Below, one piece after another: positions 8,325 through 17,468 of a DNA stretch of 64,000 bases (position 1 is the stretch's first letter; every line of letters starts with the position of its first letter). A program made the position numbers and the translations under genes. The notes beneath the pieces are model-generated. The model saw nothing but the letters and a program-made list of their open reading frames with translations, was not told the origin of the DNA and ran no database searches. This stretch comes from Bacteroides sp. MSB163 (GTDB lineage Bacteria; Bacteroidota; Bacteroidia; Bacteroidales; Bacteroidaceae). The stretch covers positions 5,882,001 to 5,946,000 of the forward strand of contig NZ_CP143867.1 of NCBI RefSeq assembly GCF_036416795.1, written 5' to 3'.

Positions 8325-10727
8325 TTACTGCCTACGCTGACTATACCCTGCATAAATCATCAACGCAAAAGCGCAGGCGTACGCAATGAATACGGCAGTC
8401 AGTCCCGGCGGTGTATCACCTCCGCCATACGAATGAAGACCGGACAGGTAGTAGTTCACACCGAAGTAAGTCATCAGTACCGAAGCAAGTCCCAGTACGG
8501 ACATGACGCTGAATGCATAATCCGAGCGGAGAGTGGGAAGAAAGCGTGCATGCAGGATAAAAGCATAAACTACCATCGTAATCAATGCCCAAGTCTCTTT
8601 AGGATCCCAGCCCCAATAACGTCCCCACGACTCATTTGCCCAAACAGCACCGAGGAAGATACCGGCCGTCAGCAGATAAAGCCCTATATGCAGGGACATT
8701 TCATTGATGATGCGAAGTTCACGGATATGGGGCTGCAACAAGGCTACTTTCGACGGATTGCCGGCACTCATGAATGCAAGGGTAAGCAGACCGAGCAGAA
8801 AACTGATACCGAAGAAGCCATAACTTGCCGTAATTACAGCCACATGTATCATCAGCCAATACGACTTCAACACCGGAACCAAGGGAGTGATTTCGGGGTC
8901 CATGAAGTTCAGGTTGGCAACAAACAGGATGATACCTGCGAAGAAAGCCGCCAAAGCCAACGTCATGGAGGAACGCTTGATAAACAAAAGTCCCGCCAAC
9001 GCTGTAGCCCAGGCAACATATATCATGGATTCATAAGCATTGGCCCAGGGAGCACGCCCGGATATGTACCAACGGATACCGATTCCGGAAGTATGCAACA
9101 GGAAGATCAGCACAACCAACGTCACCAAGGGAATGATAATGGTTTTCAGCAGACGGCGTCCGGGCTTCAGCAACTGCCCTACCGCAAATATCAACAATAA
9201 CAGTCCGACCGCTATATACCCCATAGCCGACCAGAAGAACAAACGTGCTTTATTATAAAACAATTCCCACGACACTTGCTTCTCCGTCAGCAAAGGTGTG
9301 GCGCTCTGCTTCTGTTGATACACGTTCATCATGGAAAGCACCTCTCCCGCTCTCTCCCATGTACCGGTACGCAAGGCATCAAAAGCTTCTCCCAAATACC
9401 ACGGCATGATTTTCGATACGAACAGAGAGTCTTTCCCGGAATACACACTCAGATCATCTCCCGGAGAATACCATTTGCCACTCGTATCTCCCGGCAACGG
9501 GAACAGTGCAAACATCTTTCCTTGTTGCAGGGAATACAGGATATTAATCTTTTCGTCCAGCTTCAACAGGTCCTTTTCAAGCCGCGAACGTTCGGCTGCC
9601 GGACGGGAATATGCCTTGTCTACGGCATCGGAAATCAGATAGCTGCCATCTTCACTGAATACATCAAAGAAACGGATATACTTGCCTTCGGGCAGAGCGT
9701 AGGCTTGCGGCAATTCTTTATTAGTCTGGCGGATAAAAGGAATATTTCCCCAGTAAGACGGATTCATAAGAAAACCGATAATGACCTGTTCGGAGCTAAG
9801 TCCTTCGAAAGTATCGCTGCGGTAGATCTTGCGCAAGAGTTTGTCCGTATACGTATCTACAGGTTCAATACGGCCTGTAGGACATTGTATCTGCATTCGT
9901 CCCCATTGTTCGGCCTGTTCCGCAGGGATGGTGTTCTTCAGCAGGTGCTCCGCTTCAGCCTTTTGCGCAAAGGAAAGGGTGGGAAGAAAAGCCAATAGCA
10001 GAAGAGGAGTCACCCGTTTCAATTGCTTTGCCAGTTGGCGGAAACGGGACTTTTTATCTGCCAGAGTCAGCAACATACCAGCAAGAAGAAGCAGATATCC
10101 GGCATACGTAATACCTGTTCCTGCCGTATCATTATTGACGGTCAAGATGGTGCCCTGTTCATCGGCATCATAGGAAGACTGGTAGAGCCGGTATCCCTGC
10201 TCGTAAATCACCTTATTCATGTAGATGTGTTCTCTCCGTTCTCCCTCTTCCGTATGAATGGTAAGGAAACTCTCAAAAGAAGAAGGGCTGTGAGAACCGG
10301 GATAACGAACTAACTTAAAGTCATCCAGGCGGATGGAAAAGGGCAACGGGCGTTGGTCTTCCGTCGTACGCATATGGGACACGGTTTCTCCTTCCCTGAT
10401 ATGCACAATGCCCTCAAAGCCGAACATATTGGTCACCAATGCTCCCAACAAGATTACAATAAAGGAGATATGCAACAGTAAGACTCCATATTTACGCTGG
10501 CTCCACAGACGTGCTTGCCAGGCAGTAGCGCAGAAATTGAGAATCAAAAGAAATTGCAGAAGATAGAAAAGCGGATTATTATAGATTATTTCCCTTGCCA
10601 TCGCCGTCCCTTGCGCCTTCTCGACAAAAGTTGCGGCAGCCAGCAGGATCACATAATGCACCAGCAATATCAATGTTATCTTCCACGAGGTGAACATCGC
10701 TTTCAAGGAGGAGCTTACTTTTTTCAT
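8325..10727 (-). CDS. ccsBA: CcsBA-type cytochrome c maturation protein (ResB-CcsA fusion)
   Basis: An 800-residue membrane protein of system II cytochrome c biogenesis, which carries haem out of the cytoplasm and attaches it to CxxCH motifs. The N-terminal part (three early helices and a periplasmic ResB-like domain with HIREGE) is followed by a helix near 205-222, a second periplasmic region, and a C-terminal CcsA domain from about 505. The haem-handling tryptophan-rich motif WGRYWGWDPKETW lies near 700. Bacteroides often carry this fusion next to nitrite reductase genes. Here it is the last gene of a long minus-strand operon that also encodes two dihaem proteins, its likely clients. It starts 58 bp after the DAHP synthase stop codon. 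Confidence 0.93.
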   Translation of the reverse strand: MKKVSSSLKAMFTSWKITLILLVHYVILLAAATFVEKAQGTAMAREIIYNNPLFYLLQFLLILNFCATAWQARLWSQRKYGVLLLHISFIVILLGALVTNMFGFEGIVHIREGETVSHMRTTEDQRPLPFSIRLDDFKLVRYPGSHSPSSFESFLTIHTEEGERREHIYMNKVIYEQGYRLYQSSYDADEQGTILTVNNDTAGTGITYAGYLLLLAGMLLTLADKKSRFRQLAKQLKRVTPLLLLAFLPTLSFAQKAEAEHLLKNTIPAEQAEQWGRMQIQCPTGRIEPVDTYTDKLLRKIYRSDTFEGLSSEQVIIGFLMNPSYWGNIPFIRQTNKELPQAYALPEGKYIRFFDVFSEDGSYLISDAVDKAYSRPAAERSRLEKDLLKLDEKINILYSLQQGKMFALFPLPGDTSGKWYSPGDDLSVYSGKDSLFVSKIMPWYLGEAFDALRTGTWERAGEVLSMMNVYQQKQSATPLLTEKQVSWELFYNKARLFFWSAMGYIAVGLLLLIFAVGQLLKPGRRLLKTIIIPLVTLVVLIFLLHTSGIGIRWYISGRAPWANAYESMIYVAWATALAGLLFIKRSSMTLALAAFFAGIILFVANLNFMDPEITPLVPVLKSYWLMIHVAVITASYGFFGISFLLGLLTLAFMSAGNPSKVALLQPHIRELRIINEMSLHIGLYLLTAGIFLGAVWANESWGRYWGWDPKETWALITMVVYAFILHARFLPTLRSDYAFSVMSVLGLASVLMTYFGVNYYLSGLHSYGGGDTPPGLTAVFIAYACAFALMIYAGYSQRRQ

Positions 10728-10764
10728 GTGCGGATATATCCTTTCAATTGTTTTATGATCTATC

Positions 10765-10800
10765 TGTCATTCTATTGAAACATTGTCATTCTATTGAAAC
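10765..10800. repeat. 17-bp tandem direct repeat at the end of the DAHP synthase gene
   Basis: The sequence TGTCATTCTATTGAAAC occurs exactly twice, at 10765-10781 and 10784-10800. One copy covers the last codons of the DAHP synthase gene and the other lies just beyond its stop, as expected from a small tandem duplication. Confidence 0.85.
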
Positions 10801-11529
10801 CTTCAACGTAGCCAACAATTCTGCCAGTGCCGGTGGCGTCAGTTGCTGGGCAGCATCAGAAAGAGCTTTCTGCGGACAACAATGCGACTCGATAAACAGA
10901 CCGTCGGCGTACAAAGATATGGCTTTCCCGCAAATAGCCGCCAATAATTCACGTTTTCCTCCGATATGACTCGGATCACAGTAGAAAGGCAATTCAGGAA
11001 AATGAGTATGAAAACGCTCCGCCAACTCCCAAAGGGGAGCATTGCGGTAAGGAGAACTATCTACCGTGCAAAAGCCACGATGAATGATACGGATGTCTTT
11101 CAGTCCGGCCTGTTGAAGGCGTTCTACCGCACCAATCCATAAGTCTACGTCGGGACATACAGGATTCTTCACCCATACCGGCATATCGCACCCGCGCAGG
11201 GCTTCCGCCAGTTCGTGCATCATAAAAGGGTTAACCGTAGTACGCGCACCAATCCAGATCATATCCAGACCGGCTTTCCGTACAGCTTCCACGTGGCAGG
11301 GAAGTGCCACCTCAGTCATAACCCGAAGTCCCAGTTCCTGCTGTATCTCTCGCATCCAGTCCAGTCCTTCTTCGCCAACTCCCTCAAATGTTCCACAGCG
11401 CGAACGGGGCTTCCACAAGCCGGCACGTAAAGTGCCAACGCCTATCTCTTTCAGTCCTCTTGCTGTTTCCAACATCTGTGTACGACTTTCCGCACTACAC
11501 GGACCGGCCACTAAACCTATAGTTTTCAT
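10786..11529 (-). CDS. 3-deoxy-7-phosphoheptulonate (DAHP) synthase, single domain
   Basis: A 247-residue class I (KDO8P-synthase-like) DAHP synthase that would condense phosphoenolpyruvate and erythrose 4-phosphate, the entry step of the shikimate pathway. Motifs seen: AGPCSAES (8-15), WKPRSR, WIGARTTVNPF, VWVKNPV, IIHRGF, DPSHIGGKRELL and ESHCCPQKALSDAAQQLTP. The usual Bacteroidetes enzyme is about 350 residues with a C-terminal chorismate mutase domain. This one stops right after the catalytic barrel, so it lacks both the mutase and the control that domain would give. It sits in an operon that also encodes a chorismatase, which suggests a dedicated copy feeding a special product. A 103-bp spacer with AGCTACGAG repeats separates it from the gene upstream. 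Confidence 0.88.
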   Translation of the reverse strand: MKTIGLVAGPCSAESRTQMLETARGLKEIGVGTLRAGLWKPRSRCGTFEGVGEEGLDWMREIQQELGLRVMTEVALPCHVEAVRKAGLDMIWIGARTTVNPFMMHELAEALRGCDMPVWVKNPVCPDVDLWIGAVERLQQAGLKDIRIIHRGFCTVDSSPYRNAPLWELAERFHTHFPELPFYCDPSHIGGKRELLAAICGKAISLYADGLFIESHCCPQKALSDAAQQLTPPALAELLATLKVSIE

Positions 11530-11540
11530 ATTATAATAGT

Positions 11541-11630
11541 TACGAGTAACGAGCTACAAGCTACGAGTGACGAGCTACGAGTAATACCCGAAAGGTACTT
11601 GTAGCTCGTAGCTCATGTAGCTCGTAGCTT
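11541..11630. repeat. AGCTACGAG repeat cluster with dyad symmetry
   Basis: The left half (11541-11583) repeats ACGAG/AGCTACGAG units. The right half (11597-11630) carries the opposite orientation (TGTAGCTCGTAGCT twice). Together they can form a long imperfect hairpin inside the operon. The same word family recurs at 61968-62020, also between two cotranscribed genes. Confidence 0.8.
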
Positions 11631-11632
11631 TC

Positions 11633-14600
11633 TCACTCTTCGATAATCACACGGAAGCCTACATTATATACTTTCTGCCAAGGCAGATACGATCTGCGGT
11701 AGTATGTGGTGGCCGCTTTCGGATGATCATTCCATGATCCGCCTCTAACCACTTTTTCCGCACCCGTACCTTGCGTCTTTTCATTGTAAGGATAAGGCAG
11801 ATAATCAGAGGATGTCCATTCGGCAACATTACCCTGCATATCATAGAGTCCCCACGCGTTAGCCTGGTACTCACCGCCTTTCACCATCAGCATATTGCCG
11901 TCATCCACACCATTCTCCTTGGGTTGATAAGTGTAATACTTATACCAAGGGTCAGTCTCCCGCATCGGCATCGGATTCACTCCTCTTACCGCCATCTGAT
12001 TCAGATGCTTGTCGGCCAAATTCTCAAACTTACCAAAGTCTGTGTTTAAAGAACCATACCAGAACTCACCGTCGCTACCTGCACGGCAAGCCCACTCCCA
12101 CTGAACCTCGGTAGGCAGAGTGACGGTCTTACCAGTCTTTTCACTCAGTTTCTTACAGAATGCCATTGCTTCTTCCCAGCTCACACGGATGGCAGGCTGT
12201 TCAGGGTTATTGGCAGGATAGCCCTCGTGTACATGATCTTTCCACAACTGACGGATGAAGCGGCTGTCATGTTCCGGGAAGATTGTACGGAACTGTTCAT
12301 TGCTGACTTCAATCTCACCCATCCAGAATCCTTTCTTCACAACCTGTTTATGAGCAGGAGAATAATCGGAATGACCTCTGTTGCTCCCCATCACAAATGA
12401 ACCGGCAGGAATGCGGACAAAATTCATCTTTACTCCCGGAGCCAATTCAATACTCATCTTCGTTTCTCCTTCTTTGGCAAGCATAGCCTGGGCAGCAGTT
12501 TTATCAAACGGCCAGCCTTTGACTTTTACATCCTTGTCTTTATACTCCTTCTTTTCCGGTTTCACTGGAACCGGTTTCTCTTGTCCTTCCAGGTATTTGG
12601 CATACGAACGGATCTCAGCCTGCCAGTCTACACCGGAGCGAGCATATTTCTCCGTCAATTCCGTACGGCGGCTGATTTGTTCCACTCCCTTAAATTCATT
12701 GGCTTTGAACTTGCCATGATAAGGAGCATTGAAGTCAATCCAGTTGTACAGAGTTTGCCATTCCTTGTCGGTCAGTTCCACCCCATGATGCCCCGTCTTC
12801 AATATTTTGATCAACGGACTCACAGAAGCATGATACTCATACGGATCGAGCACTTCAATCTCCGCTTCGGGACCTTGACGGTACACATAAGGATGCAGAT
12901 TCAGATAACTGACTCCGAAGCCGGAGAACTTATCTATCTTTCCACCTGTAAAGTCAGCCAGTTTATTGGAACCATCGTGGCAGGCGATACAAGCACGATC
13001 CAGCACAGGCTGTACTTCCAGATCGAAAGTGAAAGAACGTACTCCACCTTCCGGCTTCGTAATCTCATGAGGCGCCATAGCCGAAGCTTTCACACGTTTC
13101 GGTATAGGCAATTGGTTCTGGTCTTCATGGCAACCTACACAAGAAACTGTTTCTCCCGGCATACCGGTCAGCCAGCTACGCATCCACTGAATGGCACGTC
13201 CTTCCGAATCCAACGGCTGCAATGAAATAGGCGTATTGGCAGGAATCTTAAATATCGCAGAACCGTCTTCTTCTACAGGAACGGTCCCCAACAAGCGCTT
13301 GATATCCCAACCACTCTGAACACCCTGCGCCCAATGGTCGGACGGAGTTTTGTTATAAGCATATTCATAAGCAAGCACACGGAATGCTTTTACTGTACCA
13401 CGAGGCACACCTTCCAGACCTTCACCCTCGTATATATCCTGAATGAATACGGTAGCCTCCTTACTGGCCGGATTAATCTTTTCAGGAATCACCGGAGGTA
13501 CCGGACGTTGCACTACCGGAGTCGGACAAATAAGGCCTTCACCTTCAAATTCGGCAATCAGCGTGAGGTTATCGTATATGTCGATCAGATAGACTCCCCA
13601 CAGGGCGCTTTCATTCAACTTAGCAGTAACCAGGAAATATTTATCCGTCAATGGATAAGGCTTGATAAACTGAGGCCAAACGCCATCCACCAACCGGTCT
13701 TTTACAATCGGTTCTATCTTACGATCGCGGAATGGCAATTCCTGTAACATACCTTTCTCTGACTTACGGCTCCTTGAAGGATCAAACAACATCAAACGGC
13801 CGGAACGTGTCACACCATGGTGACCGGAAATCACACCGATAAACTGTGACGAACTACCGGGCAGCGGTTTGGCATCGAACGTACTGTTCGGGAAGTAAGA
13901 ACCACTACCATACAAAGACTTCTGTTCCGTTCCGTCCGGATTCATGTGCATTACGAAGCGGGAAAAATAGTGAGTCAAATCCGTATATTCCCAACGTGTG
14001 TACATGATACGGCCATTATTCATAACCGTTGGCGCCCAGTTGGCATCCTGGTCAAAGGTCAGACGACGCAAAGAACCATCTTTCGGATCGTACAGGCACA
14101 TATTACCTACTTCGTCATTACCATTCACGCAAGGTACACCATTATAGCCGATATTGGATACAGCGATAAGCTTACCGGAAGGCAAATAAGTAGCATCAAA
14201 GAATTCCAAATCCTTTTCCGGAGTCTCTATGAGTTTCTTCAAACCGGTACCATCCAATTTCACTTCAAATACTTGCCAGCGGCGGTCGGTATCTACCATA
14301 GAGAACATCAAACGGTCAGCATCCCAATGTAATTTCAAATCAGGCACAGAAGAACCGTTGGTAGGTTTAAAGATAGTACGGGTCTTAACATCTCCACGCA
14401 AGTTGGATAACTCCGCAATCTCAGCATTAAATCCACCGCGTGAAGCGGAAGTCTGGTTGGACCAGTTGTTATTCTGAGTACCCAGGGCACGCGGATTCAC
14501 CTGACGGGCAGAAGTACCTATCTTATAACGACCGACAATGATCTTATCCATATCCAGCACTGTATTTGCCAGCAAGATATCACGCTTCAATTGCAAAGCT

Positions 14601-15625
14601 TTGTTGGCAGCTTCCAAGGCAGAAGCCTCATTTTTATAAATACCGGAGAAACCTTTTCCGGTCAGTAACTTCAGTTCGGCAAGCTTGGCCTGGTTCGTAT
14701 TCTTATCATAACCGGCATCTTTTATCATGTCATTATAAGCCTCTTCAATAGCACGCATATTCAGCCAACTCAGAGACTCCTGCAAGTGATATACTTTCAT
14801 AGCTTCCTGTGCCAGATTCAAATAGCCGATAACTTGATCGTCCAAGATCGGTTTAGATGCAATCTGTGCAACTTGGGCAGTGAAATAGGATTTATCATTC
14901 AGCAAATTAATAACTTCCGTTGCTATATGCTTTTCGATACCGGCATCATAGGTCGTAACCAACGCTTTCATATCGCTTCCACCGAATGGCAGGAACAAAG
15001 TAGCCTCAGTCGGATATTTGGCAACGATATCCGAAGCAGCTCCGGCACCGGTAATCCCTTGGAGACGGAAAATCACCGTACCCGCAGAAGAGCGGTTTTC
15101 CAATCCGATCTCCGCCTCAAAGCGGGTATATTTCTTATCCAGAGGAACCACGATTTGCGCATTGGCATTTGCCATGATCGTGCGTTTGTAGGTTTTGCCT
15201 TTCATGACTACATCCTGTCCCTTGGCATTCTCATTAAAACGCAGACTGCCGCTACCTGTTTTCTTGAAAGTACTTCTCAAGTCGTTCAGCCAAACGGAGG
15301 AACCGTCTGCCGCTACTAATTTAGCATTTGCCCATACAGCCTGGTCATCTCCTGTACCATCTACCGTACCCCAGGTATAAAGCACCATTTCATCCAGTCC
15401 GGTTATATCCGCCGAGAAAGGCACTGCTGCCTCTTTTGCCTTAATTACCTTCGATGCAACCGGCAAACAGGTCTTTTGCATTTCCGCATGGGCCCGATTC
15501 TTAGCCGCAGCAATGCTTTCCGCCCACGTAGCAGGCGCTTTCACCTTCGCACTCGCCCTTCGCTGTGCCATAGTGGGAAGCGACAGGGCAATGCATACAG
15601 ACATTACTAATAATTTCTTATTCAT
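11633..15625 (-). CDS. Large periplasmic dihaem protein: NPCBM, beta-propeller, cytochrome c and formylglycine-generating-enzyme-like domains
   Basis: A 1330-residue exported protein (signal MNKKLLVMSVCIALSLPTMAQ). In order: an NPCBM-like beta-sandwich (about 70-190); a helical linker; a TolB/hydrazine-synthase-alpha-like propeller (about 380-790, with RRLTFDQDANWAP and NGRIMYTRW); a cytochrome part with two CxxCH haem sites (Cys829-His833, CVGCH, and Cys879-His883, CIACH); and a formylglycine-generating-enzyme (FGE) fold from about 1066 (GSFVMGSNRG, GLYDMQGNVAEW, VVRGGSW, GFRVI). The stretch after RGGSW has no Cys, whereas true FGE needs a Cys pair there, so the domain probably does not make formylglycine and may bind a ligand or do other chemistry. 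It lies 25 bp behind a single-domain propeller gene. Function unknown; an extracytoplasmic redox role is inferred from the haem sites. Confidence 0.85.
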   Translation of the reverse strand: MNKKLLVMSVCIALSLPTMAQRRASAKVKAPATWAESIAAAKNRAHAEMQKTCLPVASKVIKAKEAAVPFSADITGLDEMVLYTWGTVDGTGDDQAVWANAKLVAADGSSVWLNDLRSTFKKTGSGSLRFNENAKGQDVVMKGKTYKRTIMANANAQIVVPLDKKYTRFEAEIGLENRSSAGTVIFRLQGITGAGAASDIVAKYPTEATLFLPFGGSDMKALVTTYDAGIEKHIATEVINLLNDKSYFTAQVAQIASKPILDDQVIGYLNLAQEAMKVYHLQESLSWLNMRAIEEAYNDMIKDAGYDKNTNQAKLAELKLLTGKGFSGIYKNEASALEAANKALQLKRDILLANTVLDMDKIIVGRYKIGTSARQVNPRALGTQNNNWSNQTSASRGGFNAEIAELSNLRGDVKTRTIFKPTNGSSVPDLKLHWDADRLMFSMVDTDRRWQVFEVKLDGTGLKKLIETPEKDLEFFDATYLPSGKLIAVSNIGYNGVPCVNGNDEVGNMCLYDPKDGSLRRLTFDQDANWAPTVMNNGRIMYTRWEYTDLTHYFSRFVMHMNPDGTEQKSLYGSGSYFPNSTFDAKPLPGSSSQFIGVISGHHGVTRSGRLMLFDPSRSRKSEKGMLQELPFRDRKIEPIVKDRLVDGVWPQFIKPYPLTDKYFLVTAKLNESALWGVYLIDIYDNLTLIAEFEGEGLICPTPVVQRPVPPVIPEKINPASKEATVFIQDIYEGEGLEGVPRGTVKAFRVLAYEYAYNKTPSDHWAQGVQSGWDIKRLLGTVPVEEDGSAIFKIPANTPISLQPLDSEGRAIQWMRSWLTGMPGETVSCVGCHEDQNQLPIPKRVKASAMAPHEITKPEGGVRSFTFDLEVQPVLDRACIACHDGSNKLADFTGGKIDKFSGFGVSYLNLHPYVYRQGPEAEIEVLDPYEYHASVSPLIKILKTGHHGVELTDKEWQTLYNWIDFNAPYHGKFKANEFKGVEQISRRTELTEKYARSGVDWQAEIRSYAKYLEGQEKPVPVKPEKKEYKDKDVKVKGWPFDKTAAQAMLAKEGETKMSIELAPGVKMNFVRIPAGSFVMGSNRGHSDYSPAHKQVVKKGFWMGEIEVSNEQFRTIFPEHDSRFIRQLWKDHVHEGYPANNPEQPAIRVSWEEAMAFCKKLSEKTGKTVTLPTEVQWEWACRAGSDGEFWYGSLNTDFGKFENLADKHLNQMAVRGVNPMPMRETDPWYKYYTYQPKENGVDDGNMLMVKGGEYQANAWGLYDMQGNVAEWTSSDYLPYPYNEKTQGTGAEKVVRGGSWNDHPKAATTYYRRSYLPWQKVYNVGFRVIIEE

Positions 15626-15650
15626 AATACTTTGTTCTAAAGTTAATCTC

Positions 15651-16550
15651 CTATTTTAAGTTCGGTAAGCGGAAATTGTCTATATAGCAGGCAGCGGATA
15701 TCTTACCGACATTCTTCTTATCATGCAATCTCCACACCACTTTACCGTTTTTATCTATCTCTATCAATTGCGGTTCATCCACCGTGGCATCTTTCGTATG
15801 TCCATACCAGTTACAAATCAATAGATTCCCATTCTTCAATTGCAGGATTTGCCCTACAAACAATAAAGCAACTCCTTCAATATCCAGTGCATTTACCCGT
15901 TTCATCTCTTCTCCTGTCTTGCGGTCGATCACGATGTAACAATGATTGTCTCCACAAGGCAACAGCAGATTTCCATCAGGAAGTTCAAGAGACGAGAATG
16001 CCTTGCCCTCAATCTGATATTCAGCGATGATCTTCCCTTTACGGCTTACTTCCAGCACTTTCTGTTTTGCCATTACCGGTATCAGATAATTACTGTTCCG
16101 GAGTTGGAATACTTGTCTGAACTGACTGTGGGGTCTTTCTACTTCCAGATTCAATGTTACTTTATTTACTTCTTTACCTTTCTTATCCAATTCTATGAAT
16201 TGGGCAGGAACACCACATATTCCCAATAACACACCACCGTTCCGCAACAAGGTAGCTGATTGTAATTCCGTCTTGTCCGGTGTTTTATAATCCCAGACCA
16301 CCTTATGGTCCCATGTCACGAGTTTTGCTCCCCGCTTATACGAATACAAGATTTCTCCCTTCCGGGTCAAAGCAACCGCATTACATTCTTCCCCTTTCTC
16401 CAAGGCATGCTGCCATTCCACTTTCCCCGTCTGTTTATCCAGCAGCAGAATATTCGGATTTCCGGAACCGGCAACCAAGAGTTTATCTTGTGCTGCCGCC
16501 CGAAATCCCATGGAAAGAATGATCCAAATAATTATATAAACCCTCATCAT
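15651..16550 (-). CDS. Periplasmic beta-propeller protein (PQQ/WD40-like repeats)
   Basis: A 299-residue protein with signal MMRVYIIIWIILSMGFRAAA, then about six repeated blades of the form LLLDKQTGKVEWQH, IELDKKGKEV, VIDRKTGEEM and IEIDKNGKVVWRL. These resemble PQQ-enzyme or outer-membrane-assembly propellers. No haem site or quinone-dehydrogenase disulphide pair is seen, so an enzymatic role is doubtful; it may be a binding or scaffold partner of the large dihaem protein encoded next. It lies 17 bp behind the LsrF-like gene and 25 bp ahead of the dihaem gene, inside the operon. Confidence 0.82.
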   Translation of the reverse strand: MMRVYIIIWIILSMGFRAAAQDKLLVAGSGNPNILLLDKQTGKVEWQHALEKGEECNAVALTRKGEILYSYKRGAKLVTWDHKVVWDYKTPDKTELQSATLLRNGGVLLGICGVPAQFIELDKKGKEVNKVTLNLEVERPHSQFRQVFQLRNSNYLIPVMAKQKVLEVSRKGKIIAEYQIEGKAFSSLELPDGNLLLPCGDNHCYIVIDRKTGEEMKRVNALDIEGVALLFVGQILQLKNGNLLICNWYGHTKDATVDEPQLIEIDKNGKVVWRLHDKKNVGKISAACYIDNFRLPNLK

Positions 16551-16567
16551 TCTTTTTGTAATCAGTG

Positions 16568-17443
16568 TTACTTATTCTTCAGTTCATTGAACAGTTCGAA
16601 TGCCTGTTCCGGTTTCAGGTTTTCGTGTACCACTGCATGAACGGCCTGTATCATAGCGGCAGGCGCTTCCGACTGGAACACATTACGTCCCATATCCACA
16701 CCGGAAGCCCCCTCGCTGATTGCCTTATAGCACAACTCCAACGCTTCCAGTTCAGGAAGTTTCTTTCCACCTGCAATCACCACAGGAACAGGACATGCTG
16801 CCACTACCTTTTCAAAACCATCACAATAATAGGTCTTCACGATATTCGCTCCATTCTCGGCAGCGATACGGGAAGCTAAACCGAAATAACGGGCATCACG
16901 TGCCATATCTTTACCAACGGCCGTCACTCCCATCACCGGTATTCCGTAACGGGTACCTTTATCTACTGCCTTGTACAAGTTGGCAACCGTTTTTGCTTCG
17001 TGGGCCGCATCTCCGATAGACAGCATAACTGCCATAGCCGATACATTCATACGTATTGCATCTTCAATGTCAATCAAGACGTTGTCATTCAGTTCTGTAA
17101 GAATAGAAGTGCCGGCATCCGAACGAAGACAAATAGGTTTATTGGTACTGGGCGGTATCACCGTACGAAGAATGCCGCGTGTACACATCAGGCAGTCCGC
17201 ATATTCTATCAACGGAACAATGTTCAAATCGATACGCTCCAAACCGGACGTCGGTCCCATAATGAAACCATGGTCAAACGCCAGCATCACGGTTCTACCC
17301 GTCTTCGGATTGAAGATACGCGATAAACGATCCTTCATACCCCACGGAAGATGTTCCGCTCCCTTTACATGAAAACTATTATTAGTAGAAGCTACCCCCA
17401 AACCAAAATTGCAGCCTTCTCTTAAATCATCTAAATCAGCCAT
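16568..17443 (-). CDS. lsrF: LsrF-like class I aldolase/thiolase
   Basis: A 291-residue cytoplasmic TIM-barrel protein of the DhnA/LsrF family. It resembles E. coli LsrF along its whole length, including the start MADLDD and the motifs SRIFNPKTG, MLAFDHG, LMCTRGILR, VIAGGKKLPE and GASGVDMGRN. Lys203 in IVKTYY falls exactly at the Schiff-base lysine position of LsrF. LsrF transfers an acetyl group from 3-hydroxy-2,4-pentanedione 5-phosphate to CoA during autoinducer-2 breakdown. No LsrK, LsrG or Lsr transporter is seen here; DhaK and DhaL directly precede it (25 bp), so it may act on a ketose phosphate those make. Relatives include DHAP-using aldolases such as GriI and archaeal AroA-prime, so C-C bond formation is an alternative. 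Confidence 0.85.
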   Translation of the reverse strand: MADLDDLREGCNFGLGVASTNNSFHVKGAEHLPWGMKDRLSRIFNPKTGRTVMLAFDHGFIMGPTSGLERIDLNIVPLIEYADCLMCTRGILRTVIPPSTNKPICLRSDAGTSILTELNDNVLIDIEDAIRMNVSAMAVMLSIGDAAHEAKTVANLYKAVDKGTRYGIPVMGVTAVGKDMARDARYFGLASRIAAENGANIVKTYYCDGFEKVVAACPVPVVIAGGKKLPELEALELCYKAISEGASGVDMGRNVFQSEAPAAMIQAVHAVVHENLKPEQAFELFNELKNK

Positions 17444-17468
17444 TTCTTATCTTTTCATTAGTTATTTA

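Noticed and set aside
10786..11529. KDO8P synthase
   Set aside because: The motifs (DPSHIGGKREL, IHRGF, KNPV) match the Bacteroidetes DAHP synthase type, not KDO8P synthase.
11633..12430. True formylglycine-generating enzyme activating sulphatases
   Set aside because: The Cys pair after RGGSW is missing and there is no sulphatase gene in the window.
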